Source: an uncultured Flavobacteriales bacterium
GTDB lineage: Bacteria > Bacteroidota > Bacteroidia > Flavobacteriales > BACL11
Assembly (NCBI GenBank): GCA_905181585.1
Contig: CAJIYG010000003.1
Coordinates: forward strand, 142,702 to 206,701
DNA: 64,000 nucleotides
Direction: 5' to 3'
Numbering within the stretch: position 1 is the first letter of the stretch; each line of letters opens with the position of its first letter. The position numbers were made by a program, and so were the translations under genes. Positions 36,220 through 46,227 of this stretch are shown here, piece after piece. The notes under the pieces were generated by a model. The model did not search any database. It was not told the origin of the DNA and saw only the letters and a program-made list of their open reading frames with translations.

Positions 36220-37013
36220 TCTAATACAATAAGTGTTGTTTCATTATTGTATTCAACAATTATATCACAATCACATCCAGAGAAACCGTATTTAATTAAT
36301 CTATTTTCATAATTATTTGGAGTAATTATTGCTTGTCCAGATTGTGTAATACAGCTACTGCTTTGAAAGCAGCTTAGATCATATGTAATTGGATCGGAAA
36401 TTAAAATATCAAAAGAATTTCCATTTGATGAGTTTCCAGAAATATTTCCATTAACTAAGTATATGTCATCTAAATAGTTATAAATACTGTTCTGACCATT
36501 TATCATCTGCTTTTCTAATGATGCATTAATGTTTATAACGCCATAGTTAGTTGTTAAACTTGTATTTGATATTTCAAGTTGATATAAATTATTATCTAAA
36601 CAGCTCAATTCTAAATTTCCTTCTATTAATATATTATTGATATAAAACTGACTAAAAGTTGTATTGATAATTGAGCCTGATGTATGATATTTTTCATTAA
36701 ATGTACAAATAATCTGCCCACGTTTTAATTGTCCAAATTGTAAGCAGTTTTCTTCACCAAAATCAATAATTAATGTGTCAGAATTATTTATATTTTGGTT
36801 TAATAATGTGTATGATGGGCAATTTTTGGCTTGACCATTATAAATAAAACCTTCTTCGATTGATCTATAAATATGATTAAATAAATTTTCAGAAAGTAGA
36901 TAATCTCTGCTTGACTGTAGGTTTATTTGTTCTACAGGGTTTAAAACTTTTTCATCTACACATGATGACAGTGATAGTAAAAAAATGTTAAAAAATAAAA
37001 TTGTTTTTTTCAT
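36216..37013 (-). CDS. Hypothetical lipoprotein
   Basis: 265 residues with a lipoprotein signal (LLSLSSC, Cys18 likely lipidated) after a hydrophobic stretch. The mature part is rich in beta strands and contains about eight Cys, for example 'GEENCLQFG', 'YDLSCFQSSSCITQSG' and 'GFSGCDCDIIVEYNNE', pointing to disulfides in the envelope. No family is recognised. It follows folA by 6 bases at the end of the long minus-strand run, though its function is probably unrelated. Confidence 0.72.
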   Translation of the reverse strand: MKKTILFFNIFLLSLSSCVDEKVLNPVEQINLQSSRDYLLSENLFNHIYRSIEEGFIYNGQAKNCPSYTLLNQNINNSDTLIIDFGEENCLQFGQLKRGQIICTFNEKYHTSGSIINTTFSQFYINNILIEGNLELSCLDNNLYQLEISNTSLTTNYGVININASLEKQMINGQNSIYNYLDDIYLVNGNISGNSSNGNSFDILISDPITYDLSCFQSSSCITQSGQAIITPNNYENRLIKYGFSGCDCDIIVEYNNETTLIVLD

Positions 37014-37019
37014 TTTAAA

Positions 37020-37526
37020 TTATTTTTTCTTTTCATAAATATAAAAAGTAAAATCAAATTTATGTTCTTTATCTTTAAAAAACTCCCTTTTATCTGTTTC
37101 TATCCAATCGTTTGATAGTTTTGGGAAAAATGTATCTCCCTCAAATTTGTGATGAACCCTTGTCAGATAAATTCTATCAACAAGATTTTTTTCTATAGCA
37201 AGTTTATATATTTCTCCGCCTCCAATGATAAAAGGTTCTTTTTCATTATTATTATTTGCTATTTCTATTGCTTCTTCTAAAGTATTTGTAACCAAACAAT
37301 TCTCTGCTTTATATTCTTTGCTTCGTGTAACAATAATATTCTCTCTGTTTGGTAACGGACGATATTTGTGAGGAATTGATTCAAAGTTTTTTCTCCCCAT
37401 TATTACATGGTGTCCTTTTGTCTTATCTTTGAAGAACTTCATATCTATTGGTAGTCTCCAAATTAAGTCATTATTGGCACCTATAGCGTTATTCTCGCAT
37501 GCTGCAACTATTATAGATCTAATCAT
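37020..37526 (-). CDS. folA: Dihydrofolate reductase
   Basis: NADPH-dependent reduction of dihydrofolate to tetrahydrofolate, 168 residues. Signatures: IIVAACENNAIGANNDLIWRLPIDMKFFKDKTKGHHVIMGRKNFESIP split across the N-terminal half, and FIIGGGEIYKLAIE. The acidic catalytic residue is Asp in LPIDMKFF. It starts inside the stop of the upstream dehydrogenase (8-base overlap). It works with thyA two genes upstream, since ThyA yields the dihydrofolate that this enzyme recycles. Confidence 0.96.
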   Translation of the reverse strand: MIRSIIVAACENNAIGANNDLIWRLPIDMKFFKDKTKGHHVIMGRKNFESIPHKYRPLPNRENIIVTRSKEYKAENCLVTNTLEEAIEIANNNNEKEPFIIGGGEIYKLAIEKNLVDRIYLTRVHHKFEGDTFFPKLSNDWIETDKREFFKDKEHKFDFTFYIYEKKK

Positions 37527-38634
37527 TGATTTTTTTAAATTTATATTTTACATTTCTGGCTTCTAAATAATTTTTTACATCTTGGAAGTGTCCCCCTAAA
37601 TACTCAGGAGGTGATATTCCAACTGTAGTATATTTTTTATCCAAAACTAAATTTGCTACTGCTGTGCAAGTAAATCCAGTTGTTCTAGCCATTGAAATTG
37701 TATCATTCTCATATCTATCCAATAAATTATATTGATATGTTGTACTCTTATTGTTTTCAATTCCTTTGATAATAATTCTCATAATAGTAAAATCTCTGTC
37801 ACCATCTTTCATTTCCCATTTTGGAAATAAAAGCTTGGATGTTACATCAATTGGTCTTATATCATGTCCATCTACTTTGATTTTGTCATATGAGAAGAAT
37901 CCACTTGCTCTTAAAACTTTTAAATATTCAACACATCCTGGATATCTAAGAGTTTTTTCAATCATGTTTGGGACATGTGGCATTGTTTTAATTAAACTTC
38001 TAAGTCCATCAGAATTCCAACTTTCTAGAGTTCCTATTTCATCAAATTCTATAAGTTCTGTTTCTGACAATGCCTCTTTTGTTATTAATTGACTATTTTG
38101 AACAAATCTTGCAGGACGTATATACTCTTCAATTACATCAATAGGAGAAAACACTGCTTGGTACTCATATGGCCATTCTCTTTTTACTGGCAGACCACCA
38201 ACAAGACATTCATAATCAGTTATTTCCATATTATTGTTATGATGTCCAAAAATTATATTTCCCATTCCAGGTGCAACTCCACAATCCATAATAGCAATAA
38301 TATTTTTGTCTTTAGCTAATTTGTCTAGCCCAAATGGATCTTCTGGATAAAAAGATATATCAACAATATTTTTACCAGCATTTATTACATCACGCATCAT
38401 TTTATAACCCATAAAACCAGGAACTGCTCCAACTACTAAGTCACAGTCTTGAATTAATTTTTCAAGAATAGGGGTGTCAGAAACATCTGCACAAATTGTT
38501 TTTATTTTTTTATTTTTTAACTTATTAAGATTTTTTTGTGAAATATCAATGGATGTGACATTATGATTTTTTGCTAGATCTTCAGCCATAACACCACCTA
38601 CTAATCCAGCTCCTAATATTGTTATTTTTTTCAT
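37519..38634 (-). CDS. Saccharopine dehydrogenase family protein (lysine 1-dehydrogenase-like)
   Basis: 371 residues from the start at 38634 (MKKITILGAGLVGGVMAEDLAKNHNV), a Rossmann GxGxxG start. Family blocks include 'CGVAPGMGNIIFG', 'YECLVGGLPVKREWPYEYQAVFSP' and 'GCVEYLKVLRASGFF'. Members oxidise saccharopine or lysine; the substrate here is uncertain. The earlier in-frame ATG at 38658 would overlap the thyA end. It lies between thyA and folA, with folA overlapping its 3' end, so the three are cotranscribed. Confidence 0.88.
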   Translation of the reverse strand: MKKITILGAGLVGGVMAEDLAKNHNVTSIDISQKNLNKLKNKKIKTICADVSDTPILEKLIQDCDLVVGAVPGFMGYKMMRDVINAGKNIVDISFYPEDPFGLDKLAKDKNIIAIMDCGVAPGMGNIIFGHHNNNMEITDYECLVGGLPVKREWPYEYQAVFSPIDVIEEYIRPARFVQNSQLITKEALSETELIEFDEIGTLESWNSDGLRSLIKTMPHVPNMIEKTLRYPGCVEYLKVLRASGFFSYDKIKVDGHDIRPIDVTSKLLFPKWEMKDGDRDFTIMRIIIKGIENNKSTTYQYNLLDRYENDTISMARTTGFTCTAVANLVLDKKYTTVGISPPEYLGGHFQDVKNYLEARNVKYKFKKIND

Positions 38635-38647
38635 TATACTTTTTTCT

Positions 38648-39443
38648 TTAAATGGCAACTTTTCCTTTAATGTGTGGATGACTTTGATAATTTTCTAACT
38701 CAAAATCTTCAATGCTAAAATCAAAAATATTCTTGATTTTGCTGTTAATTTTCATTTTGGGAAGTGTTTTTGTTTCTCGGCTTAATTGTAGTTCTGTTTG
38801 CTCAAAATGATTTGAATATATGTGTGCATCACCTAATGTATGAATGAAATCTCCTAATTGAAGATTACATACCTGAGCAACCATCATTGTTAAAAGTGCA
38901 TATGATGCTATATTAAATGGGACCCCAAGAAAAATATCAGCACTTCTTTGATATAATTGACAAGAAAGTTTGCCATCTGCAACATAGAATTGAAAGAATG
39001 CATGGCAAGGAGGTAAAGCCATTTGTTCAATCTCTCCAACGTTCCATGCACTTACTATTATTCTTCTGCTGTTAGGATTATTTTTAATTTGATCTATGAT
39101 TTTTTTAATTTGATCAATATGTTCTCCGTTTGGAGCAGGCCAATTTCTCCACTGATATCCATAAACATGACCTAGATCACCATTATCATCTGCCCATTCA
39201 TCCCAAATTCTAACACCATTATCTTTAAGGTATTTAATATTTGTATCTCCTTTTAGGAACCATAAGAGTTCATGAATTATAGATTTTAAATGAAGTTTTT
39301 TAGTTGTTATGCACGGAAATCCCTTGAGATAGATCAAATCTCATCTGATATCCAAATACACTTTTTGTACCTGTTCCAGTCCTATCAGTTTTGAGAGTAC
39401 CTTTACTCATAACATGACTCATTAAATCTAAATATTGTTTCAT
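38648..39443 (-). pseudogene. thyA: Thymidylate synthase with a single-base frameshift
   Basis: Makes dTMP from dUMP with methylene-tetrahydrofolate. From the ATG at 39443 the first frame reads [41 protein letters not shown], then fails (ISVHNN, stop). The next frame resumes with the missing [25 protein letters not shown] and runs to the stop, including the active-site Cys in [12 protein letters not shown] and [13 protein letters not shown]. The break lies at ggg where gg is expected (ccc on plus, 39321-39323). With that base removed the protein has 264 residues, exactly the standard length. Because ThyA is usually essential and folA is adjacent, a sequence error is quite possible. Confidence 0.93.
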
Positions 39444-39450
39444 TTTTTAA

Positions 39451-41124
39451 TTAAATTATTGCGCCTACAATTACAGCAGTTAGTAATGATGCTAATGTTC
39501 CTGCAATTAACGCAAGTATTCCAAGTTGAGATAGGTCTTTTCTTCTTGACGGGGCTAGTGACCCTATTCCTCCAATTTGAATTCCAATTGAAGCAAAGTT
39601 TGCAAAACCACACAAAATATATGTTGCTATAATAATTGATTTTTCCTCAAAAAATTTACCTGTTTCTTTTAGTTCTGAAAGAGAAATATATGCAACAAAT
39701 TCATTTAGTATAGTTTTCTCTCCTAATAATTGACCAACTAGAACCATATCTTCTTTACAAACTCCCATTAGCCATGTAAGAGGTGCTAGTAAATAACCTA
39801 AAATAAATTCTAACGTTAGACCATTGTATTGACCTAAAGTAAACTCTGCTATCAAATTATTAATATTCATTAATTCTCCAATAAAATCTTTAAGAAAATA
39901 ATTTGTCATTGTAATAAAAGCTATAAAAACTAGTAGCATTGCACCAACATTAATTGCTAATTTTACTCCTTGTGAAGTTCCAATACTAATTGCTTCAAGT
40001 GAGTTAGATCCTAATTTTTCACTAGAGATTGACATGTCTTCATTTACAATATTAGTTTCAGGCAATAGAATTTTAGATAGAACAATTGCAGCCGGCGCTG
40101 ACATTACTGAGGCAGCTAGCAAATGTTTAGCGAAGAATAGTTGTTGAGCAGGGTCTGTTCCTCCAAGAAAACCAATATATGCTGCTAAAACGCCACCAGC
40201 TATTGTAGCCATTCCACCCGACATTAGGCAAAGCAGTTCAGACTTGGTCATTTTGTCAATATATGGCTTGACTAATAGAGGGGATTCAGTTTGTCCAAGA
40301 AAGATATTCCCTGCTGCTGCTAAGCTTTCCGCTCCTGAGAGTTTTAGCGTCTTTTTCATGATGTATGCGAAGAGAAAAATAATTTTTTGTAGAATACCAA
40401 AATAAAAGAGAAGACTAGTAAGCGCTGAGAAAAATACGATAGTCGGCAAGATTTGAAAAGCAAAAATTGCTCCAAAATTATTACTGTTTACTAAGGTTTC
40501 TCCAAATAAAAATAACGCACCATTTTTTGAGAATTGTAATATCACTACAAAAACTTGACTCATCCATTCAAATATATTCTGAACAAAAGGAACTTTTAAA
40601 ATAAGAAAAGCAAGAACTAATTGTATAAATAAACCTTTGCTTACTAAAGACCAATTTATTCCCTTTCTGTTTCTTGAAAACAAGAAAGCAAGAAAAATTA
40701 AAGATATTAGGCCGAGGAAACCTCTTAGATAATTGTATAACAATGATTTTTCATTTATTTCTCGAGGAGCAATGTTTGAGAAAATATAGTCTTTGTTTCC
40801 CTCAGATAAGATCAGCTGATCATTAGTCTTTTTGAAATTATAAAATCGTAGAGTATCATTTGGTAGAGAGTAAGCAAGCGACAACAAATCATTATTTATT
40901 GCCCATGTCCCTTTGGCATATATTTTTTTATCAGTTATTTGATAGCTAAAAGAGCTATCTATATTTAATATTAAAAAGTCATTATTATTAAAAACTGTTT
41001 TCTCAAGACTAATGTTGTTGTCCTTAGTATTAATTTCAGTGAACCACCATTTCTGAGATAAATCATTGGCATAGCTAGAGATATTTAGGAAAATTAACAG
41101 TATTATTATAGTTTTCTTTTTCAT
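39451..41124 (-). CDS. CNT-family nucleoside transporter with extra N-terminal envelope domain
   Basis: 557 residues. Residues 1-19 look like a signal peptide, residues about 20-120 form a small beta-rich domain (lipocalin-like pattern: WWFTEINTKDNNISLEKTVF, GTWAINNDLLSLAYSLPNDTLRFY), and the transporter starts near 130. The CNT part has 'KVPFVQNIFEWMSQVFVVILQFS', 'GAESLAAAGNIFLGQTESPLLVKPYI' and the end region 'CGFANFASIGIQIGGIGSLAPSRRKDL', the NupC-like hallmark. It imports nucleosides by Na+ or H+ symport. The gene ends 7 bases before the thyA start, fitting a nucleotide-supply unit. Confidence 0.92.
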   Translation of the reverse strand: MKKKTIIILLIFLNISSYANDLSQKWWFTEINTKDNNISLEKTVFNNNDFLILNIDSSFSYQITDKKIYAKGTWAINNDLLSLAYSLPNDTLRFYNFKKTNDQLILSEGNKDYIFSNIAPREINEKSLLYNYLRGFLGLISLIFLAFLFSRNRKGINWSLVSKGLFIQLVLAFLILKVPFVQNIFEWMSQVFVVILQFSKNGALFLFGETLVNSNNFGAIFAFQILPTIVFFSALTSLLFYFGILQKIIFLFAYIMKKTLKLSGAESLAAAGNIFLGQTESPLLVKPYIDKMTKSELLCLMSGGMATIAGGVLAAYIGFLGGTDPAQQLFFAKHLLAASVMSAPAAIVLSKILLPETNIVNEDMSISSEKLGSNSLEAISIGTSQGVKLAINVGAMLLVFIAFITMTNYFLKDFIGELMNINNLIAEFTLGQYNGLTLEFILGYLLAPLTWLMGVCKEDMVLVGQLLGEKTILNEFVAYISLSELKETGKFFEEKSIIIATYILCGFANFASIGIQIGGIGSLAPSRRKDLSQLGILALIAGTLASLLTAVIVGAII

Positions 41125-41721
41125 CTATTTTGATGTTCTTCTTTTAATCTCGTCTCTAATTACTGATGCTCTTTCATAATTTTCATGCTCAATAGCTTCA
41201 ATTAAAATAGCTTCTAATTCTTTTAAACTATACAAGCTAAGTTTCTTTTCTTTAACAATTGAAGTAGCTTCAGAAAAGGTTGTTTTATTATCTTCATCGC
41301 TTTTAGAAAACTTAATTCCTGCTTTTGATAAGATGCTTTCGTATGTAAAAATAGGGCAAGCAAATCTAATTGCTAAAGCAACAGCATCAGATGTTCTAGC
41401 ATCTATCTTAGCTTCTTCTCCAGTTAAGGAATTAATACAGTAAAAAGTTGAATGAAATACACCTTCATTTAAAGTGTGTACAATGACTTTTTTTAAATTA
41501 ATATTAAAACTATCTCCAAATGACTTAAACAAATCATGTGTTAGTGGTCTCTCGGGTTCCTCTTCTCCATCTAATGCAATTGCAATTGAGCGTGCTTCAC
41601 ACCATCCTATAACAATTGGAAGTTGTCTTTTGCCGTCTGTTTCATTTAATAAGAGCACATAGGCATTGTTTTGTGAATCACTTTGTCGAATTGCAGAAAT
41701 TGTTAAGGGAATAAGATTCAA
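41125..41721 (-). CDS. Bifunctional nuclease family protein (DUF151) with UVR motif
   Basis: 198 residues, TTG start. The DUF151 domain covers residues 1-130 (LPIVIGWCEARSIAIAL, RPLTHDLFKSF, IDARTSDAVALAIRFACPIF), a family with reported RNase and DNase activity. A C-terminal UvrB/UvrC-like motif (residues about 160-195, 'LKELEAILIEAIEHENYERASVIRDEIKRR') may mediate protein contacts. It sits between etfA and the nucleoside transporter, abutting the latter without spacer. The cellular role is not established. Confidence 0.9.
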   Translation of the reverse strand: MNLIPLTISAIRQSDSQNNAYVLLLNETDGKRQLPIVIGWCEARSIAIALDGEEEPERPLTHDLFKSFGDSFNINLKKVIVHTLNEGVFHSTFYCINSLTGEEAKIDARTSDAVALAIRFACPIFTYESILSKAGIKFSKSDEDNKTTFSEATSIVKEKKLSLYSLKELEAILIEAIEHENYERASVIRDEIKRRTSK

Positions 41722-41726
41722 AATTA

Positions 41727-42674
41727 TTAGTTTTTGATTTTTTTAATTTCCTCAATTAACTTTGGAACAACATCAAAAGCATCACCTATTACTCCATAAT
41801 CAGCTGCCTTGAAAAAAGCTGCTTCTGGATCAGTATTAATTGCTACCATTACTTTAGATGAGTTTACACCTGCTAAATGCTGGATTGCTCCAGAAATACC
41901 AACTGCAATATATAAATTTGGAGCTACAGCTTTTCCTGTTTGTCCAACATGTTCTGAATGAGGTCTCCAACCAATATCTGAAACTGGTTTTGAACATGCT
42001 GTAGCTGCATTTAAAAGCTCTGCCAACTCTTCAATCATTCCCCAATTTTCTGGTCCTTTTAAACCTCGCCCTGCGGAAATAACTATTTCTGCCTCAGAAA
42101 GAGATATTTTTCCAGTATTTGTTTCTGATCCAATAACAGTAAACTGATTTTCAAAATTTGCATCATTCTTTGTTATCACACAATTTGTTGTACTGTTTTT
42201 TATTTCAAAAGCATTAGGTGAAATAGTAATGATTACCTTTTCTGTACTAACTGATACTTTTTCAATTGCCTTTGATGAAAAAGATTGTCTTTGGAAAGTG
42301 AAATTTTCTGTGTTTAAAATTGTTGAAATTACATTGCTTAATAATCCAGCTTTTAATTTTGATGATAGTCTGGGTGCAATCATTTTGGCAGAAAAAGTAT
42401 TTGCAAAAATTATTGCTTTAGAATCCTCTGCATGCTTAGCTAAAAGAATAGAAGCATTATTGTTGTCACTTTTAGTGACATTTGAATATGAAAATATTTT
42501 TGACACCCCATACTCACCAAGCTTCGACAACTCACTCTCATCAATATTTCCAAAAGAAACAGCTATAAGATCTGTATCTAAATCATTTGCTAATTGATTT
42601 GCATATGAAGCTGCTTCATATGTACTTTTTCTAAATCTTCCTTCCCAACTTTCTGCGTATACTAGTATTGACAT
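41727..42674 (-). CDS. etfA: Electron transfer flavoprotein, alpha subunit
   Basis: FAD-binding half of ETF, which takes electrons from acyl-CoA dehydrogenases to the quinone pool; 315 residues. The C-terminal FAD domain is clear: VISAGRGLKGPENWG, GQTGKAVAPNLYIAVGISGAIQHLAG, and 'VAINTDPEAAFFKAADYGVIGDAFDVVP'. etfB lies 12 bases upstream on the same strand. It is probably driven by the promoter at 43464-43471. Confidence 0.96.
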   Translation of the reverse strand: MSILVYAESWEGRFRKSTYEAASYANQLANDLDTDLIAVSFGNIDESELSKLGEYGVSKIFSYSNVTKSDNNNASILLAKHAEDSKAIIFANTFSAKMIAPRLSSKLKAGLLSNVISTILNTENFTFQRQSFSSKAIEKVSVSTEKVIITISPNAFEIKNSTTNCVITKNDANFENQFTVIGSETNTGKISLSEAEIVISAGRGLKGPENWGMIEELAELLNAATACSKPVSDIGWRPHSEHVGQTGKAVAPNLYIAVGISGAIQHLAGVNSSKVMVAINTDPEAAFFKAADYGVIGDAFDVVPKLIEEIKKIKN

Positions 42675-42686
42675 TCTTATGTTTTA

Positions 42687-43433
42687 TTAAATTACTTTAG
42701 CTTCATTTTGAAGCATATTCACCAATTGATCTATATTGTCTGAAGAAACCATTTTACATTCTCCTTTTGCAGCGGGTTTCTCAAATTGTATTGACTTGCT
42801 CATTGTCATTGGATTATTTGCTTCAACAATATTTAAAGGTTTCGATCTTGCAGTCATGATTCCTCTCATATTTGGAATTCGAAGTTCGCTTTCTTCAACT
42901 AATCCCTTTTGACCTCCAATTATAATTGGTAATGATGCTTTTATTTTTTCAATACCACCATCAATTTCTCTGTTTAATGTAACTTCATTCCCTTCAATTT
43001 CTAATCCATTACAAGCATTTACAAATGGAATATTTAGCATATCTGCAATTATTCCCGGAACTGCTCCTCCATTATAATCACTAGATTCTTTACCAGCAAT
43101 TATTAGATCAAAGGGATTCTCACTAACATAATTACTTATTTCTTTAGCAGTTGAAAAGCTGTCTAAGGGTTTCATATTTATCCTCACAGCTTGATCAGCA
43201 CCTATAGCTAAAGCCTTTCTAATTACTGGCTCAACAGATGATTCTCCAACAATAATTGCTGTAACTTTTGCTCCGTTTTGTTCTTTTAGCATTACTGCCT
43301 TAGTTAAGCCAAATTCATCATAAGGATTTATAACGAATTGTATCCCATTTTCATCAAATTTACTATCATTCTCTGTAAAATTTATTTTTGATGTTGTATC
43401 TGGAACACTGCTAATACAAACTAATATATTCAT
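42687..43433 (-). CDS. etfB: Electron transfer flavoprotein, beta subunit
   Basis: AMP-binding partner of EtfA, 248 residues. The family stretches are 'NILVCISSVPDTTSKINF', 'INPYDEFGLTKAVMLKEQNGAKVTAIIVG', and 'AGKESSDYNGGAVPGIIADMLNIPFVNAC'. It is the first gene of the long minus-strand run down to 36216 and pairs with etfA for fatty acid oxidation or related dehydrogenase electron flow. Confidence 0.96.
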   Translation of the reverse strand: MNILVCISSVPDTTSKINFTENDSKFDENGIQFVINPYDEFGLTKAVMLKEQNGAKVTAIIVGESSVEPVIRKALAIGADQAVRINMKPLDSFSTAKEISNYVSENPFDLIIAGKESSDYNGGAVPGIIADMLNIPFVNACNGLEIEGNEVTLNREIDGGIEKIKASLPIIIGGQKGLVEESELRIPNMRGIMTARSKPLNIVEANNPMTMSKSIQFEKPAAKGECKMVSSDNIDQLVNMLQNEAKVI

Positions 43434-43463
43434 TTCTTAAAATTTAATTGTGATTTAATTATA

Positions 43464-43471
43464 CAAACTTA
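43464..43471 (-). promoter_or_regulatory. -7 promoter element of etfB
   Basis: TAAGTTTG on the minus strand fits TAnnTTTG and lies 30 bases before the etfB ATG. Confidence 0.55.
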
Positions 43472-43579
43472 AATAAAATCAAGGAAATAATACTTGGCTT
43501 TACAACAAAATACTAGCTGAAAATTTACTCTTTTTTTCTAAAAAAGTGCCTGATTACCACCCTCTTTAATCAAAAATGC

Positions 43580-43587
43580 TATTTTTG
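43580..43587 (+). promoter_or_regulatory. -7 promoter element of hppA
   Basis: TATTTTTG fits TAnnTTTG and lies 33 bases before the chosen ATG (43621). It lies downstream of the alternative ATG at 43576, which makes that start unlikely. Confidence 0.6.
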
Positions 43588-43620
43588 CATCGATTTAAAA
43601 TTTTAACTAAAATAAAAAAA

Positions 43621-46155
43621 ATGGAATTTATTGTAAATTATTTACCTCTTTTTGGTCTTTTAGCTCTTGCATTTGTTTTTTGGAAAAACGCATGGGTTTC
43701 AAAGCAAGATGAAGGTGATGCAAAAATGTCTCGAATTGCCAAAAACATTGCAGATGGAGCTATGTCTTTTCTAAAAGCGGAATACAAAGTGTTATCTGTA
43801 TTTGTAGCTGCAGTAGCTGTATTGTTATTCTTTAAAGGTTCTGCTGAAGCAAATTCAAGTGGAATGGTTGCATTCTCATTTGTTATTGGTGCTATATGTT
43901 CAGCACTTGCTGGTTTTATTGGAATGAAAGTTGCAACAAAAGCAAATGTTAGAACTACTCAAGCAGCTAGAACATCATTAGGTAAAGCTCTTGAAGTTGC
44001 ATTTTCTGGTGGAGCTGTTATGGGACTTGGAGTAGTTGGTCTAGGAGTTCTTGGTTTAAGTCTTTTGTTATCGCTTTACCAAGGAATGTATGAATCAACA
44101 ACTGTTGTGTTAAATGTTTTATCTGGTTTTTCTCTCGGAGCTTCATCTATTGCACTTTTTGCTAGAGTTGGAGGAGGGATTTATACTAAAGCTGCAGATG
44201 TTGGTGCTGATTTAGTTGGTAAGGTTGAGGCAGGTATACCTGAAGATCACCCTTTAAACCCAGCAACTATTGCAGATAATGTTGGTGATAATGTTGGTGA
44301 TGTTGCTGGAATGGGAGCAGATTTATTTGAATCTTATGTTGGTTCAATAATTGGTACTATGGTTCTTGGATCTTATTTATTTACTGACTCACTTGAGGCT
44401 GTTTATCTTCCTCTAGTTTTAGCTGCTGTTGGTATCGTAATGTCTATAATTGGAACATTTTTTGTTAAAGTAAAAGATGGAGGTTCTCCACATAAAGCTC
44501 TTAATATTGGTGAATTTGGTTCTGCAGGTCTTATGATTATTGCTTCATATTTTATTATAAATGAAATGCTACCTGAAACATGGGTTAGCGAAGGACTGTC
44601 TTATACGGCAATGGGTGTTTTTTGGGCAACTATTGCAGGTTTAATTGCTGGTCTAGCTGTTGGGAAAGTAACAGAATACTATACTGGAACTGGTACAAAG
44701 CCTGTACAATCTATTATTGATCAATCAGAAACTGGTGCTGCTACTACTATAATAGCTGGACTTGGTGTTGGAATGATGTCTACTGCACTACCAATTTTAT
44801 TAATTTCTGCAGCAATCATGGTGTCGCATCATTTTGCAGGACTTTATGGAATTGCAATTGCAGCTGTTGGAATGCTTGCAAATACAGGAATTCAATTAGC
44901 TGTTGACGCATATGGCCCAATCTCTGACAATGCTGGAGGTATTGCTGAAATGGCAGAACTACCTGCAGAGGTAAGAAAAAGAACTGATGAATTAGATGCA
45001 GTTGGAAACACGACTGCTGCAATAGGAAAGGGATTTGCAATTGCTTCTGCTGCATTAACTGCATTAGCTTTATTTGCTGCTTTTATGAAGGTTGCAAATG
45101 TTACTTCTATTGATGTTTCTAGACCAGATATTATGGCTGGGTTGTTAATTGGAGCTATGCTACCATTTGTTTTTTCTGCAATGGCTATGAATGCTGTAGG
45201 TAGAGCGGCAATGGCAATGATTGAGGAAGTTAGAAGACAATTTAGAGATATTCCAAAACTTAAGGCGGCTCTAGAGGTTATGAGAAAATATGACTCTGAT
45301 ATGTCTAAAGCATCTGCTGCAGATAGAAAAATATTTGATGCAGCTGATGGTGTTGCTGAATATGATAAATGCGTTGATATTTCAACAAAAGCTTCTATTA
45401 AAGAAATGGTTGCTCCTGGATTACTTGCTATAATTGTTCCTGTTTTAGTTGGGTTTGGTGGTAAATGGGTTGGAGTTGGTGGTCCTGAAATGTTAGGTGG
45501 TTTACTCGCTGGAGTAACATCATCTGGTGTTTTAATGGCTATTTTTCAATCTAATGCTGGTGGTGCTTGGGATAATGCTAAAAAGACGATTGAAGAGCAA
45601 GGTAGAAAAGGTACTGAGGCTCACAAAGCTTCTGTTGTTGGTGATACTGTTGGAGATCCTTTTAAAGATACATCAGGTCCTTCTCTAAATATATTATTAA
45701 AATTAATGTCTGTTGTTGCTTTAGTTATTGCTCCTTCAATAGCAATGGATGTTTCTAGCTCTAGCTCTAAAGAAGTTAGTGTTGTTTCATCAAACGTTGC
45801 TGTTACTAACTTAACAATTAATTCAGTTGCTGAAGCTTTTGAATACTCAATTAATGAAGAGTTAGAATTAATGTTAGTTGAAAATATAGCTATCACAGAT
45901 GTTCAATGTGGTTCTACTGTTAAAGAAGAGTGCGATAAGATTCTTGCTCTTTTAGGTAATAAGTTAGATTTCTATGCAAATAGTAATACACTTTCTGTAT
46001 CTCAAAAACCTGGATTAAGAATTTCTGTTGATGGAGTAGTTAAATTTAACGGAAAAAATAAGGATGCTACTTTGTATTATAATCAAAGAGGAGAGTCAGG
46101 CTTCTCTGGTGAACTTAACTTTGATGGTTTAACTGTTTTGACTAAAGGAAGAAAA
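43621..46155 (+). CDS. hppA: Membrane-bound ion-pumping pyrophosphatase, with C-terminal extension
   Basis: Couples pyrophosphate hydrolysis to Na+ and/or H+ pumping across the inner membrane; 845 residues, about 16 membrane segments. The PPi site is [35 protein letters not shown] (read in two blocks), with a second acidic block '[15 protein letters not shown]'. The subtype marker reads [10 protein letters not shown], with Ala where K+-independent enzymes have Lys, so K+-dependence is expected. The frame runs to the stop at 46156-46158. The last about 135 residues (from 45751) lie beyond the final helix and form a Ser/Val-rich domain with '[13 protein letters not shown]', not part of the core. 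A terminator follows. Confidence 0.95.
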
Positions 46156-46177
46156 TAGTTTTTAAACGTTAATTATA

Positions 46178-46212
46178 AAAAAAGAGCTTAAATTTTTTAA
46201 GCTCTTTTTTTT
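46178..46212. terminator. Bidirectional terminator between hppA and the facing deoxynucleoside kinase
   Basis: A 10-bp stem aaagagctta/taagctcttt (46181-46190 with 46198-46207) with a 7-base loop is flanked by A-runs and T-runs, so it can serve both converging genes. Confidence 0.88.
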
Positions 46213-46227
46213 ATTTCTTTTTATAGA

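Noticed and set aside
37751-38319. Plus-strand ORFs opposite the saccharopine dehydrogenase-like gene
   Set aside because: The minus-strand frame carries all conserved motifs; the plus frames are hydrophobic shadows.
38648-39337. The 229-residue ORF as a complete, short thymidylate synthase
   Set aside because: Its TTG start skips the conserved N-terminus ([17 protein letters not shown]), which is present just upstream in another frame.
44816-45064. Antisense ORF within hppA (Gln-rich)
   Set aside because: It is a shadow of the hppA codons (Ala/Cys-rich sense strand); no start context or family match.
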